This document shows, piece by piece, positions 14,817-26,038 of a DNA stretch of 39,371 nucleotides. The notes under the pieces are model-generated. The model made no database searches. It was given only the letters and a program-made list of their open reading frames with translations, and had not been told where the DNA came from. Position 1 is the stretch's first letter; each line of letters opens with the position of its first letter. Source of the DNA: Selenomonadaceae bacterium. GTDB lineage: Bacteria; Bacillota; Negativicutes; Selenomonadales; Selenomonadaceae. The translations under genes were made by a program, and so were the position numbers. The stretch is taken from contig JAFVEZ010000029.1 in assembly GCA_017475745.1 (NCBI GenBank), positions 1 to 39,371 on the forward strand. The letters run 5' to 3'.

Positions 14817-15955
14817 CTGACAATCAGAACGTAAAAGATGACAATCTAAATGAGCTGCGAACCAGAATGAATGAGGAATACTTTTCATTGGAGCAGCTTC
14901 TTCAAAATGTTAATCTTGCTGAATTGGTGGCTCTGGCAAAGGATAATTCGCTACAAGAGTGGCTGGAGAATAAGTTCTACAATGAACAAGCAGATTCTCT
15001 CAATCTCGATATTATCCAAAAGCTAGATGATGATGAGCTTCGCCTTGAGATTTGCGAAACGCTTGAAATTGATATGATGACTCTCTCTGATTATGACGTG
15101 AGGGCACTTGAGCGAGCACTTGAAAAGCGTCGCAAAAAGTCACTCTTTAGTGAGGAGAGTGAAGACTACATCGCAGTCGAGTCTCAACCGGAGTTAATGA
15201 AAGCTCTTGCGACGAGCAATAAATCTGTCGTTTACCTTTGCGGCGGTGAGTTCCAAATTCCACTGTCTAAGAGTCACATGACATATATTGGCCGCAACAA
15301 TGCCGTAGTTGACATTGTTAGCAAGCAGCCTGTCAATCTGGATACTCAAAATATCAGTCTCAAGAGTCTGACAGTCTATTTGCGCTATCTTGAGGAAGAC
15401 CAAATCACTGCAAACGAATCAAGCAATCTGACATTTGTACTCGGCAATAGAGTTGCGCTTGATCCTGAACTGACTCTCAATGAAATCAATGACTTCCTGC
15501 AAGGTCGTACGACCTTTGAGACTTGTGAGGACTTTGCAAAACGTTCGGAGAAGTTCAGCGGCGTTATTATTGGTGAAACCTTACTCAAGGAAGAAGATTA
15601 TAATATCGACAACCACGTATTTGCACTGAAGCCGACTTGGCGTATGAACTACTTGAAGACAATCAAAAAATTCGCCGACAACAAGTACTTCAGTCTCATT
15701 GTCGCCGCTAATGTTGCAAAGCAGCTCTATGATGGTCGAAAGTTGCTGATTTATGCTGACTTTGGCACTGACGGCAGCGAAGCAATAATCAAGAATATCT
15801 TCCTAATGTCTGATTTTGGACGTATACCGATTATTGTGACGAATATTCCACTTATTAATGTGATTGACCTTTGCGGTTCAGGCTCCGGGGGTCTTGGCTA
15901 TGGCCTTGAATTAATTAATGCCTACAAAGATCACAAGGAACAAACAGCATGGTAG
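14813..15955 (+). CDS. Unknown 380-residue protein coupled to tmk
   Basis: No family is recognised. The first 130 residues are acidic and helical (LQEWLENKFYN, DDDELRLEICETLEIDM). The middle (residues about 135-210) reads like rungs of a beta-helix or beta-solenoid: MTYIGRNNAVVDIVS, VNLDTQNISLKSLTVYL. The C-terminal part is alpha/beta (YFSLIVAANVAKQLYDGRK, then a Gly-rich CGSGSGGLGYG). There is no signal peptide or membrane span. ATG 14813 overlaps the tmk stop and the end overlaps the next gene by 7 bases. It probably works with the next protein, which looks like a sugar-transfer type, but this is inferred from location only. Confidence 0.75.
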   Translation: MTDNQNVKDDNLNELRTRMNEEYFSLEQLLQNVNLAELVALAKDNSLQEWLENKFYNEQADSLNLDIIQKLDDDELRLEICETLEIDMMTLSDYDVRALERALEKRRKKSLFSEESEDYIAVESQPELMKALATSNKSVVYLCGGEFQIPLSKSHMTYIGRNNAVVDIVSKQPVNLDTQNISLKSLTVYLRYLEEDQITANESSNLTFVLGNRVALDPELTLNEINDFLQGRTTFETCEDFAKRSEKFSGVIIGETLLKEEDYNIDNHVFALKPTWRMNYLKTIKKFADNKYFSLIVAANVAKQLYDGRKLLIYADFGTDGSEAIIKNIFLMSDFGRIPIIVTNIPLINVIDLCGSGSGGLGYGLELINAYKDHKEQTAW

Positions 15956-16773
15956 CCTTTCACACTCTAAGAACGCGTTCCGATAACTTCTCATTGCAAA
16001 GGTTTGAACTGCTCACTTTGATGTTGTCCGCTCTTGAGTGGAAGAAGTACAACGGCACAATCAAACTAGTTACCGATCAGCGCGGTTTTGAATATCTCAA
16101 CAATCTTGGAATCACTGACATATACGATGAGATTGACACTTCGCTTGACGAGATAGACAGTCTCAACATTGATGAGGTAGTCTTCTGGGCGGGTGCCAAG
16201 CTCTTAGCTCTCAGCAAGCAATCTGCACCTTGCGTTATGATTGACTTAGACTTTATCGTTTGGCAGAAGTTGGACTTCACGCCTTACAAGGACAATGTTG
16301 CTGTTATTCACTTCGAGCAAGTCAACAACTTCATATACCCTTCGATTGAGCACTTCAGATTCAATAATGATTTTAAATTCCCGTCTACTCTTGACTGGTC
16401 GGTTGAAGCTTGCAATACCGCCTTCGCCTACTTTGGTGCAAACGATATCATCAAGCGTTACTGTGACTTCGCCTTTGAGTTTATGCAGTCTGCAGATACT
16501 TCCAATGCCGGATTGCCTTACATGGTCTTTGCAGAGCAGCGGTGGCTTGCAATGTGTATGAAGTTGATGAGACGAGAGGTTTATGCTCTCTCTTCGTTAA
16601 AGGATTTATTCGGAAGACGACAAGAATACTTTACTCACATTTGGGGTTATAAGCAGAAGTTTAGAGATGATCCCAACCTTGCCGAACAGTTTTGTAACGA
16701 CTGTCTAGGCCGCTTAAAGCACGACTTTCCCGACACTTTCAATAACTTCTCTGAAGTTTTAATTAAGGTCTGA
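15949..16773 (+). CDS. GT-A-like protein, possibly DUF6734 family
   Basis: 274 residues, cytoplasmic. The start MVAFHTLRTRSDNFSLQRF and the central CVMIDLDFIVWQKLDF resemble nucleotide-sugar glycosyltransferases with a DxD-like metal site (DLD). Downstream are WSVEACNTAFAYFG and EQRWLAMCMK, typical positions for acceptor loops. I recall the family named DUF6734 for proteins like this, but cannot verify. AAGGA lies 9 bases before ATG. It overlaps the previous gene by 7 bases and ends tail-to-tail with the response regulator, overlapping by 11 bases. Confidence 0.7.
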   Translation: MVAFHTLRTRSDNFSLQRFELLTLMLSALEWKKYNGTIKLVTDQRGFEYLNNLGITDIYDEIDTSLDEIDSLNIDEVVFWAGAKLLALSKQSAPCVMIDLDFIVWQKLDFTPYKDNVAVIHFEQVNNFIYPSIEHFRFNNDFKFPSTLDWSVEACNTAFAYFGANDIIKRYCDFAFEFMQSADTSNAGLPYMVFAEQRWLAMCMKLMRREVYALSSLKDLFGRRQEYFTHIWGYKQKFRDDPNLAEQFCNDCLGRLKHDFPDTFNNFSEVLIKV

Positions 16774-17458
16774 ACTTGTACCCAACGCCCCAGACCGTTA
16801 TCAAATGCCTTGGGTTGGCAGGGTCTTCTTCTATCGCTTCACGCAGACGGTTGATGTGTACAGGTATGGTTGAGGTACTTCCCATTGAGTCCATGCCCCA
16901 AATCCTCTCGTAGAGAGTCTCACGACTGAACACCATATCTGGATTCATCATAAGGAACTCCAACAACTGGAACTCTTTGTTGGGTAACACCTTCTCATCT
17001 TGATCTACAAATACCCTTCTCGTCTTAGAGTCAAGATTTACATTGCCGATCATGAGCTTCTGTGTCTCGGTGTTTCCCGTGTTTTTAAGGCGGAAGTATT
17101 GAGCAAGCTGTGACTTCACCTTGGCAACCAGAACACTCGGCGAGAAGGGCTTCTCCATATAGTCGTCAGCACCGAAACCAAGCCCTCTGATCTTGTCAAT
17201 GTCAGTCTTGCGTGCCGTCAACATCATGATTGGGATATCCAACTTGTCTCTGATATTGCGGCAAACATCAAAGCCGTCCATACCTGGCAGCATTATATCC
17301 AATATGATGAGATTGTAATTGCCGGTCAACGCTTCTCTCATACCATCGGGACCCGTCTCAGCGATAACTACTTCGTAATTGTTAAGCTCCAAGTAGTCCT
17401 TCTCAATCCCTGAAATATCGGGATCGTCTTCAATTATCAATATCTTTGGATTCATCAT
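16763..17458 (-). CDS. OmpR/PhoB-family response regulator
   Basis: The receiver domain (residues 1-120) has the acidic pocket E10-D11-D12, phospho-acceptor D54 in LIILDIMLPGMDGF, and MLTARK and the lysine in MEKPFSP. The DNA-binding winged helix (residues 130-231) ends in the usual TVWGVGYKFRP. It binds DNA after phosphorylation by the sensor kinase encoded just upstream. AGGAGG is 7 bases before the first of two ATG codons. The start overlaps the kinase stop (ATGA). Target genes are not known. Confidence 0.96.
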   Translation of the reverse strand: MMNPKILIIEDDPDISGIEKDYLELNNYEVVIAETGPDGMREALTGNYNLIILDIMLPGMDGFDVCRNIRDKLDIPIMMLTARKTDIDKIRGLGFGADDYMEKPFSPSVLVAKVKSQLAQYFRLKNTGNTETQKLMIGNVNLDSKTRRVFVDQDEKVLPNKEFQLLEFLMMNPDMVFSRETLYERIWGMDSMGSTSTIPVHINRLREAIEEDPANPRHLITVWGVGYKFRP

Positions 17459-18927
17459 GACTGCTCCTCCTGCTGCAAAATCGGCAATTCTATAATCACC
17501 ATAAGTCCGTGTGGGTTTACGTTCTCTATAGTCAAGGCACCCTTCATCATCTCAACTGCCCTCACTGCGATTGAGAGGCCCAATCCAGTTCCGTCTTCTG
17601 TACGGCTTCTCGCCTTGTCAGTCCTGTAGAATGGTTCTGTCAAACGTTCAAGCGACTCTTCCGGTACACCAGAGCCATTGTCTGCTATGCTAAGAATCGC
17701 AATCTTATTTCTGCCTATCAGCTTGATGTAGCAGTCTATTTCGTATTCAGGTTTATACTTGATACTGTTGCCAATGATATTTGATAGTATCCTGTCGAGA
17801 AGCATATAACTGCCCATGATAACGATATTATCCTGTGCTTTGAGGGTGACGGTGGCGCCTGCTTTTTTCCAGGCATAGTTGTTCTCAGATACAAAGAACT
17901 CAAGCATCTCCTTGAGGTTGATTGGTTCCAAAGGTATTGCCTTCTCACCGAGTGAGATTTTCGAGAAGAGAAAGAGTTCCTCAATCATGTTGTTGAGTTC
18001 GTCAGTGTTCTTCTTGATGACTTGCAGGTATCTGAGCTGCTTGGAAGGTGAGTCAGCCACACCGTCAATCAAGCCCTCAATATAGGCTTTTATTGTTGTC
18101 AAAGGCGTTCTAAGGTCGTGAGAAATACTAGCTACCAGTTCCTTTTGATGATCTTCTTGTCGTTTTCTCTCTTCAATGGACTTTAGCAGCTTCTGGACCA
18201 TAAGGTTGAAGGCTTCCATAACCGGTTTGATCTCATCTTCCGAGCTGTGTTCAAGCTGAAGGTTAAAGTTGCCTTCGCGAATGTTCTCTGCACCGAGTCT
18301 GAGTTTACGCAACGGCAGGAGAATATGTCGCAAGATGTATCTCGACAGCATAAAGCTTGTCACAAATACAAATACTATCAGTGAGACAACACAAAAATAC
18401 CCTGTGCGCTCTATAGCTGATTCCAGAGGTTGATCTTTATTATTTGTAGACTTTTCTGTTACGAAATACAACCAGTATTCCTCATTATCAATAATATGCT
18501 TCTCAATGCATATGAAGTCATTATCCAAAGTATTAATATCAGTGAAGTCCTTGCCGATCACCTCGGTATTGTGTTGCGATTCCTCGAAGTCCTGCTTACC
18601 CATTTCAGCTAGAGACTGATTACCATAAGTATAAATTACTTGATTCTCGCGTTGAATGAGTATATAATTCTGTTCAGGTGCCAAAAGTCCTATTAACCAA
18701 TATTCTACATCATTGTTATTCTTTTTTTGTACATGATTGAAAACTATGTGATGCAGCACCTCGCAGGCACGCTGAAACTCTATTGTATTTTCGATGTATA
18801 TATGATTGTCACCTCTTGCGAAGATGATTAATCCAATAGTGGAAACCGCCAACACAAGAAAGGTTGCCATAATGGGAACAATAAAAACTGCCAAATGAGA
18901 GAGCAGGAGTCTTTTCTTAATAGTCAT
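17455..18927 (-). CDS. Membrane sensor histidine kinase (HAMP, HisKA, HATPase)
   Basis: A 490-residue sensor kinase. Membrane spans lie near residues 8-38 and 178-196 around an extracytoplasmic sensing domain of about 140 residues with no recognised fold. HAMP follows near 197-250, then the H-box SHDLRTPLTTIKAYIEGL with H270, the N-box, ADNGSGVPEESLERLTEPF and GTGLGLSIAVRAVEMM. It autophosphorylates on H270 and passes phosphate to D54 of the adjacent regulator. ATG 18927 follows GGGTGG; GTG 18936 overlaps it. The stimulus is unknown. The 88-base gap to the chemotaxis gene shows no clear terminator. Confidence 0.95.
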   Translation of the reverse strand: MTIKKRLLLSHLAVFIVPIMATFLVLAVSTIGLIIFARGDNHIYIENTIEFQRACEVLHHIVFNHVQKKNNNDVEYWLIGLLAPEQNYILIQRENQVIYTYGNQSLAEMGKQDFEESQHNTEVIGKDFTDINTLDNDFICIEKHIIDNEEYWLYFVTEKSTNNKDQPLESAIERTGYFCVVSLIVFVFVTSFMLSRYILRHILLPLRKLRLGAENIREGNFNLQLEHSSEDEIKPVMEAFNLMVQKLLKSIEERKRQEDHQKELVASISHDLRTPLTTIKAYIEGLIDGVADSPSKQLRYLQVIKKNTDELNNMIEELFLFSKISLGEKAIPLEPINLKEMLEFFVSENNYAWKKAGATVTLKAQDNIVIMGSYMLLDRILSNIIGNSIKYKPEYEIDCYIKLIGRNKIAILSIADNGSGVPEESLERLTEPFYRTDKARSRTEDGTGLGLSIAVRAVEMMKGALTIENVNPHGLMVIIELPILQQEEQS

Positions 18928-19015
18928 GCCACCCACCCTTTTAGTTTTTAGGATAAATTTACAGCATGATTATTACAAGAGATTTAACAATATTTAAACT
19001 TTTTATAAACAATTA

Positions 19016-20755
19016 TCAATCCAACTGAAACTCATTTACGGTTGCTTTCATATTTTGTGAGAGTTCAGTCAGACTAGTGCTGTCGTCCGATAATTCAATC
19101 ACCTTGGCTGCCTGTTCAGCAGTGTCAATAGATATGGATAACATCTTTTGAGCAATCTCTGTTGATGCACTCGATAGTCTCTGTGTACGGTTCACTATAT
19201 CTTTGATAGGTTCACGCAGACTGTCAATTATCAACATAACTTGCTGAGAATTTTCTTCAGATTGCTGTATCATTGTGACGATCTCATGGAAGGACTTGCC
19301 AGTCGATTCAATATTAACCTTGCCTTCTTCGACGCGCTGAGAGCCGTTCTTCATTGTAATGACAGCTTTTTCGGTAGTCTCTTGAATTGTTCCGATTATA
19401 CTACCAATTCTCTGTACAGCGTTTTGTGATTCTTCAGCGAGTTTGCGAACTTCGTCAGCGACAACAGCGAAGCCGCGGCCATGCTCACCGGCCCGCGCTG
19501 CTTCTATCGCTGCATTGAGCGCCAAGAGGTTGGTCTGTTCTGAGATACTTGAGATTAACTCAACGATTGATCCTATCTCCTTGGAATTTTCACCTAACTT
19601 TTGGACGATTTGTGCAGCTTCTTCAACTGCTGCAGATATCTCATTCATTTGGCGAATAGTTACATCTGCCATTTTGGTGCCATTTGAAGCATGCTGTGAT
19701 GTTTGCTCTACACTGTCAAGACCTATCTTTATAGCTTCTATTGATTGTTCAACATCATGTTCCATTTGTTTCACGTGTTCTTCAGTTCTGACAAGTGATT
19801 TTGCCTGTTCTTCAGCATTCTCAGAAGCCTGTGTAACTGCCATTGCCACATTCTCCAAGAGTTGTCCCGTCTCATTGACTTTGGTTTTCATTGTCACCGA
19901 ACTATCAGAGACTTGTTGTGCTGCACTTTGAACTTTGCCAAGTGCCTTCCTCATGTGCTGAATAACAGAATTGAATTGCCCTGCAATGACTCCAAACTCA
20001 TCGGTTGCATCAGTCACTATATCGTGTGACAGATCGCCTTTTGCTGCCCTTTCTGTTACAGTGACAATCTGCTGTACCGAGTGACGAATATTTTTAGCAA
20101 GAAGGTAAAGAATACCAACAACAAAGACAAGGATTGCACCGATAACAAGGCCCATTACATGTACAAGTTCCTCGAAGTCCTCAAAGGTCTTCTCAGATAC
20201 ATCAACTGCTGCAGCCAAACCCTCTGCACAATCGGCAACGTCTATATCCATTGCCTTGGAGATTTCAGCAAATGCCCTTTCGACTTCATTATTGAGAATG
20301 GCTATACTGCCATCGCGATTGCCAGACGAGATTAACGGTTCAATTTTGATGAGCTGTTCTTTATAGTATTGCCAAGCTTTCACCTCGCTATTGAGCATTT
20401 CTTGATCTCTTTGGCGTTCGGCTTCGTCGTCATAGTCGCCTTTATCTATAACTTGCTGATAATGTTTAAATGCGGTATCTATATCTGCGATGATTTTCTG
20501 CTGTTCTGCTTGTAGTGATGTACCGTCTGCTGTGCCTATTCTTGCAACACGCATATGAACCATTCGCTGCACATCATCAATAGTTCCTGCAATTTGTGAA
20601 ACCGTGAGACTTGAATCAAGCCAGTCACGAACATTGGCACGTTCACTACTCAACCCGTTGAATGAGTATAAGATGAACAAACCGAAAAATGAAATGAATA
20701 CGAAGACCAAACCAAAAGCACCTATCAATTTTTTGGTAATAGACAATCCGGCCAC
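19016..20755 (-). CDS. Methyl-accepting chemotaxis protein (4HB-type sensor)
   Basis: 579 residues from GTG 20755. It has a membrane span near residues 9-34, a mostly helical external sensor of four-helix type (to about 200), a second span ([17 protein letters not shown]), a HAMP domain and a long signalling coiled coil with the fixed hairpin [26 protein letters not shown]. It ends NEFQLD with no CheB/CheR pentapeptide tether. Ligand unknown; it implies a motile or twitching relative. The frame is open upstream to 21025, but AGGAG lies 8 bases before GTG 20755. It diverges from tgt across 183 bases. Confidence 0.95.
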   Translation of the reverse strand: MAGLSITKKLIGAFGLVFVFISFFGLFILYSFNGLSSERANVRDWLDSSLTVSQIAGTIDDVQRMVHMRVARIGTADGTSLQAEQQKIIADIDTAFKHYQQVIDKGDYDDEAERQRDQEMLNSEVKAWQYYKEQLIKIEPLISSGNRDGSIAILNNEVERAFAEISKAMDIDVADCAEGLAAAVDVSEKTFEDFEELVHVMGLVIGAILVFVVGILYLLAKNIRHSVQQIVTVTERAAKGDLSHDIVTDATDEFGVIAGQFNSVIQHMRKALGKVQSAAQQVSDSSVTMKTKVNETGQLLENVAMAVTQASENAEEQAKSLVRTEEHVKQMEHDVEQSIEAIKIGLDSVEQTSQHASNGTKMADVTIRQMNEISAAVEEAAQIVQKLGENSKEIGSIVELISSISEQTNLLALNAAIEAARAGEHGRGFAVVADEVRKLAEESQNAVQRIGSIIGTIQETTEKAVITMKNGSQRVEEGKVNIESTGKSFHEIVTMIQQSEENSQQVMLIIDSLREPIKDIVNRTQRLSSASTEIAQKMLSISIDTAEQAAKVIELSDDSTSLTELSQNMKATVNEFQLD

Positions 20756-20932
20756 ATTAAGTGCTCCTCTCATTATTAAATTGGGGATTCCGAATAAGTT
20801 ACCTTTGTTGAGTGCTTTATCTCGACGATTGCTGCGAAATGGTGAAAACAGTAAAAAGTTTATCTCAACTTTAATTATTATAGAATTAATAGGTAAAAGT
20901 TGCAAGGTAGAATATTGATTTTCAGTAAATAA

Positions 20933-22063
<1,131 letters not shown>

Positions 22064-22071
22064 ATAACAAA

Positions 22072-22108
22072 GCGGCTTATATCTCCATAACTAGAGATAT
22101 TAAGCCGC
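22072..22108. terminator. Bidirectional terminator between tgt and dnaE
   Basis: GCGGCTTA plus TATCTC pairs with GAGATA plus TTAAGCCGC across an 8-base loop, with one bulged A. On the minus strand TTTGTTATT follows the stem; on the plus strand ATCTTAAT. It lies just after the stops of both convergent genes. Confidence 0.75.
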
Positions 22109-22129
22109 ATCTTAATATGGTGTGAAAGG

Positions 22130-25100
22130 TCAATATAGGCGGATATTATTTGTTCCCAACAAAGTAGATAACTCTAAACTCAGTACCTCACTGTATCTGA
22201 CCCAATACTCCGACTTTAGCTTTTGCCATTGTCCGCGTCTATTCAGCCAGACCATTCTTTGACCGTGATGTCGTTGAAGAATGGTCTTTAATTTTGTATA
22301 AGTTTCTTGCTTCTCCAATGCTTCGGGAATCGTCAGATAATAGTCCGGCTCATATATAGAAGCACTTTGAATATCAACCGCTATGATAGCAACTTCTTCG
22401 CTTGAAGTCTCCACTCTTCCACGAACGACAACAGCACTGTCGAGATAGATGAGCGTAGCATTGCTGCGTAAGGTCGAAGCGAATACTGTAACCTCAATCT
22501 TGTCTAAACGGCCTTCAAGTATCAAGCGACACATCTCATCGCCTTTCTTGGTCTTGCGCTTGCGAAGATTTGAGATCATACCTGCAATCTTGACAATCTT
22601 ACCTTCTGCAACCTTTCCGCTCTTGATGTCAGAAATCGGAGTTAAGCCCTCAATACGATTGGCATACTCATCAAGCGGGTGGCCGGAGATGTAGAAGCCC
22701 ATTGTTTCCATCTCCCAAGCAAGAAGCTCACGCTTTGGCTTATCGGGAATATTAGGAAGTGCAAAGTGAACTGTTGATAGGTCTTCCTCACCGAATAGTC
22801 CAACTTGTCCGCTGTAGGCATCACTCTGCTGACGCAAACCTTCAGCAACGGCACTATCTACCGCCGCGACTTGTCTAGTTCTATGTCCATCAATACTGTC
22901 GAAGGCACCACACTTGACAAGACTTTCGATGGCCTTCTTATTGAGTATCTTGTGATCTATGCGGCAGCAGAAGTCAAAGAGAGATTTAAACTTGCCACCG
23001 CGCCTTCTAACCTCAACAAGACTATCAATCATCATCTGTCCGATGTTCTTTATTGCCGCCAAGCCGAAACGAATGGCACCATTGTCGACATTGAAGGTTG
23101 TATTACTGACATTAATGTTAGGCGGCAGGACTTTAATACCCATTCGCCTGGCAAGCTCAATATATTCTGCAACCTTATCTGAGTCCATGACACTTGACAT
23201 CATAGCTGCCATAAATTCAACAGGATAGTTAGCCTTGAGGTAGGCGGTCTGCCAGGCAAGAAGAGCATAGGCAGCGCTGTGACTCTTATTGAATCCATAG
23301 TCTGCGAAGTGCATGAGAAGCTCAAATATCTTGTTGGCAAGTCCTTTGTCAATTCCATTGCTAATACAGCCGCTCATGAAGTTCTCACGCTGTGCCATCA
23401 ATACTTCTGGCTTCTTCTTGCCCATTGCGCGGCGGAGAATATCAGCCTGTCCGAGAGTAAAACCGGCAAGTGCTTGAACGACTTGCATGACTTGTTCTTG
23501 ATAGAGAATGACACCGTAGGTCTCCTTGAGAATCGGCTCAAGCAGAGGGTGTAAGTATTTAATATCACGTTTGCCATGTTTGCGTTCAATGAAGTCCTCA
23601 ACCATGCCGCTTCCGAGTGGTCCTGGTCGATAGAGGGCAACTGTTGGTATCAAATCTGTAAATCCTTGAGGTTGAAGGGCACGCAATAGATTTGTCATGC
23701 CGGCAGATTCCATTTGAAACACCGCGCCAGTCTTACCTTCAGATAACATCTTGGCAGTCTTGGTGTCATCAAGCGGTATTTTTGAAAGGTCTAGGACTTC
23801 TCCTCGTGATTCCTTGATATTCTTGACTGTATCACTGATTGCTGTCAATGTACGCAGTCCGAGAAAGTCCATCTTCAATAGACCCAATTCTTCTATGATG
23901 TCCTTGTCATACTGCGTGACCAACATTCCATTGGATAGCATCATCGGAATGAAATCAGTCAGCGGGCGCGGCGCTATCACCACTCCCGCTGCGTGTGTTG
24001 AAGAGTGCCGCGGCAATCCTTCCAGCTTCTTAGATAGGTCAATCAATCGCTGCACTTGAGGTCTGCTTTCGTAAATCACACGGAAGTCTCTTGAGGTCTC
24101 CAGTGCCTTGTCAATGGTGATCTTCAACTCATTAGGCATGAGCTTAACAATCTCACTGACTTCGTTGAAAGTCATGTTAAGCACACGCCCGACATCGCGA
24201 ATAGCAGCCTTAGCTGCCATGGTGCCGAAGGTGGCAATCTGCGAGACGTGATCTTCACCATAGAGACGCTTAACATAGTCAATGACCTCTTCACGGCGGA
24301 GATAGCAGAAGTCAATATCAATATCTGGCATCGTCACGCGTTCAGGATTGAGAAATCGTTCAAAGAGAAGATCATACTTGAGCGGATCAAGTTCAGTGAT
24401 ACCGAGAATGTAGGCAACTATACTGCCCGCGGCGCTACCTCTGCCCGGACCTACCGCAATTCCGACACTCTTGGCATAGCGAATGAAGTCATAAACAATC
24501 AAGAAGTAGTCATCATACTTCATATTGTGAATTATATCAAGTTCATAAGCCAGCCTGTCTCTGATTGCATTAGTTATCTCATTGTAACGGTCGTTGATAA
24601 GGTTATTGCAGAGCGTACGAAGATAGATCGCCGAATCACTATATCCATCAGGTAATAGATAATGAGGAAGCTGCAGTCTACCAAATTCAATCTCCACATT
24701 ACAGCGCTCTGCGATCTTGAGGGTATTATCTGCAGCTTCTGGAATATTCGGGAACAAGTTCCTCATCTCTGCTGGTGACTTCAAGTAATAGTCATCCGAA
24801 TTGAACCGCAACCTATCTGTATCGCTGACAAGGCGGTTTGTCTGTATACAGAGAAGAACATCGTGAAACTCCCAATCTTCACGATCAATATAATGCGAAT
24901 CATTTGTCACAACGAGTCCGACATTGTGCTTCTTCGACAATTCAGTGAGAGCATTGGCAACTCTGACTTCTTCTTCAAGGCCATGCTTCTGAATCTCTAA
25001 GAAGAAGTTGTCACGTCCGAAGATATCTACATATTCGTCGATCAACTCCTCAGCGCGTGCAATGTTGTCTTGAAGAATGGCGCGGGGAATTTCACCAGCA

Positions 25101-25516
25101 ACGCAAGCACTTAAAGCGATTATACCTTCGTGATACTCGCGGAGAAGTTCCTTGTCAACACGCGGCTTATAATACATTCCTTCAATGTTGGCAGCACTTA
25201 CTAGCTTGATGAGATTGCGATAACCTTGATTGTTCTCTGCAAGCAAGATTAAATGATAATACTTGAGCCTGCTGCCTTCGTCTCGCTCTTTCCTCGACGC
25301 AGGCGCCAAGTAGACCTCACAGCCGATAATAGGCTTGACACCGTGCTTCTTTGCTGCTTTGTAGAAGGTTATCACACCGAACATATTGCCATGATCAGTT
25401 ATAGCAATGGCACTCATGCCTAGACTCTTTGCCCGAACGATTAAATCTTCAATTCTGCTGGCACCATCAAGTAAACTGTATTCAGTGTGTACATGCAGGT
25501 GAGCAAATCCGTCCAT
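22130..25516 (-). CDS. dnaE: DNA polymerase III alpha subunit
   Basis: 1128 residues, the DnaE1-type replicative polymerase. The PHP domain begins AHLHVHTEYSLLDGAS, the palm holds PDIDIDF (397-403; catalytic Asp pair), the finger part has GQADILRRAMGKKKPE, and an OB-fold (KIVKIAGMISNLRKRKTKKG) lies near the end. It carries out chromosome synthesis. AGGTGAT then TATT precedes ATG 25516; GTG 25525 lies too near. It is the last gene of a leftward group with ahbB directly upstream (14 bases), an uncommon pairing. Confidence 0.97.
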   Translation of the reverse strand: MDGFAHLHVHTEYSLLDGASRIEDLIVRAKSLGMSAIAITDHGNMFGVITFYKAAKKHGVKPIIGCEVYLAPASRKERDEGSRLKYYHLILLAENNQGYRNLIKLVSAANIEGMYYKPRVDKELLREYHEGIIALSACVAGEIPRAILQDNIARAEELIDEYVDIFGRDNFFLEIQKHGLEEEVRVANALTELSKKHNVGLVVTNDSHYIDREDWEFHDVLLCIQTNRLVSDTDRLRFNSDDYYLKSPAEMRNLFPNIPEAADNTLKIAERCNVEIEFGRLQLPHYLLPDGYSDSAIYLRTLCNNLINDRYNEITNAIRDRLAYELDIIHNMKYDDYFLIVYDFIRYAKSVGIAVGPGRGSAAGSIVAYILGITELDPLKYDLLFERFLNPERVTMPDIDIDFCYLRREEVIDYVKRLYGEDHVSQIATFGTMAAKAAIRDVGRVLNMTFNEVSEIVKLMPNELKITIDKALETSRDFRVIYESRPQVQRLIDLSKKLEGLPRHSSTHAAGVVIAPRPLTDFIPMMLSNGMLVTQYDKDIIEELGLLKMDFLGLRTLTAISDTVKNIKESRGEVLDLSKIPLDDTKTAKMLSEGKTGAVFQMESAGMTNLLRALQPQGFTDLIPTVALYRPGPLGSGMVEDFIERKHGKRDIKYLHPLLEPILKETYGVILYQEQVMQVVQALAGFTLGQADILRRAMGKKKPEVLMAQRENFMSGCISNGIDKGLANKIFELLMHFADYGFNKSHSAAYALLAWQTAYLKANYPVEFMAAMMSSVMDSDKVAEYIELARRMGIKVLPPNINVSNTTFNVDNGAIRFGLAAIKNIGQMMIDSLVEVRRRGGKFKSLFDFCCRIDHKILNKKAIESLVKCGAFDSIDGHRTRQVAAVDSAVAEGLRQQSDAYSGQVGLFGEEDLSTVHFALPNIPDKPKRELLAWEMETMGFYISGHPLDEYANRIEGLTPISDIKSGKVAEGKIVKIAGMISNLRKRKTKKGDEMCRLILEGRLDKIEVTVFASTLRSNATLIYLDSAVVVRGRVETSSEEVAIIAVDIQSASIYEPDYYLTIPEALEKQETYTKLKTILQRHHGQRMVWLNRRGQWQKLKSEYWVRYSEVLSLELSTLLGTNNIRLY

Positions 25517-25530
25517 AATAATCACCTGAC

Positions 25531-26016
25531 TTAACCGTCACAGAAATACTTCATGCTCGTCTTCTTCCATTCTTTCTTGGAATAGAGTATTTGAAACTGA
25601 TCTATGCCCGTTGAAGTTGCAAGACTTTTGATGATCTGCTCACATTCCTCACGGCTCTTGGCATGAACCATTGTATATAGATTATAATTCCAATTCGGTG
25701 CAGTGTTCCGATCATAACAATGAGAGACGGCTGGATTATTTACCATCTCTTTTGCTACTTCGTCCAATCTTTCAGCCGGAACCGACCAAGCGCAAAGTGC
25801 ATTTGCCACAAACCCGGCTTCACGATGCTTAAGCACTGCACCCATTTTACGAATTTTCTTTTCTGCTGATAAATTCTTTACGCAGTTTATAAATTCCTCT
25901 TCAGTCATTCCTGCCTGTTCAGCCAAAACCTTGTAAGGTTCCTCACAGAGAGGAAAGTCGCCTTGCAAAGCTCTGATTACCGCCTTATCTCGCGTACTTA
26001 TTTCAAGCGATTCCAT
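25531..26016 (-). CDS. ahbB: Siroheme decarboxylase subunit AhbB-like (AsnC/Lrp-type fold)
   Basis: 161 residues: an N-terminal helix-turn-helix (ISTRDKAVIRALQGDFPLCE) of the Lrp/AsnC type joined to a ferredoxin-like domain (VSHCYDRNTAPNWNYNLYTM). The end YSKKEWKKTSMKYF is the recognised end of AhbB. With AhbA it removes carboxyl groups from siroheme to give didecarboxysiroheme in the alternative haem (or haem d1) pathway; the rest of the pathway is not in this window. It follows ahbA by 22 bases. The subunit order is read by similarity. A regulatory Lrp-like role is the alternative. Confidence 0.82.
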   Translation of the reverse strand: MESLEISTRDKAVIRALQGDFPLCEEPYKVLAEQAGMTEEEFINCVKNLSAEKKIRKMGAVLKHREAGFVANALCAWSVPAERLDEVAKEMVNNPAVSHCYDRNTAPNWNYNLYTMVHAKSREECEQIIKSLATSTGIDQFQILYSKKEWKKTSMKYFCDG

Positions 26017-26038
26017 TGCTCATCACTTCTTCGATCAA

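Noticed and set aside
19443..19931. 162-codon rightward frame in the chemotaxis receptor gene
   Set aside because: Antisense of a highly conserved signalling domain; long only because of Ala/Ser codon bias.
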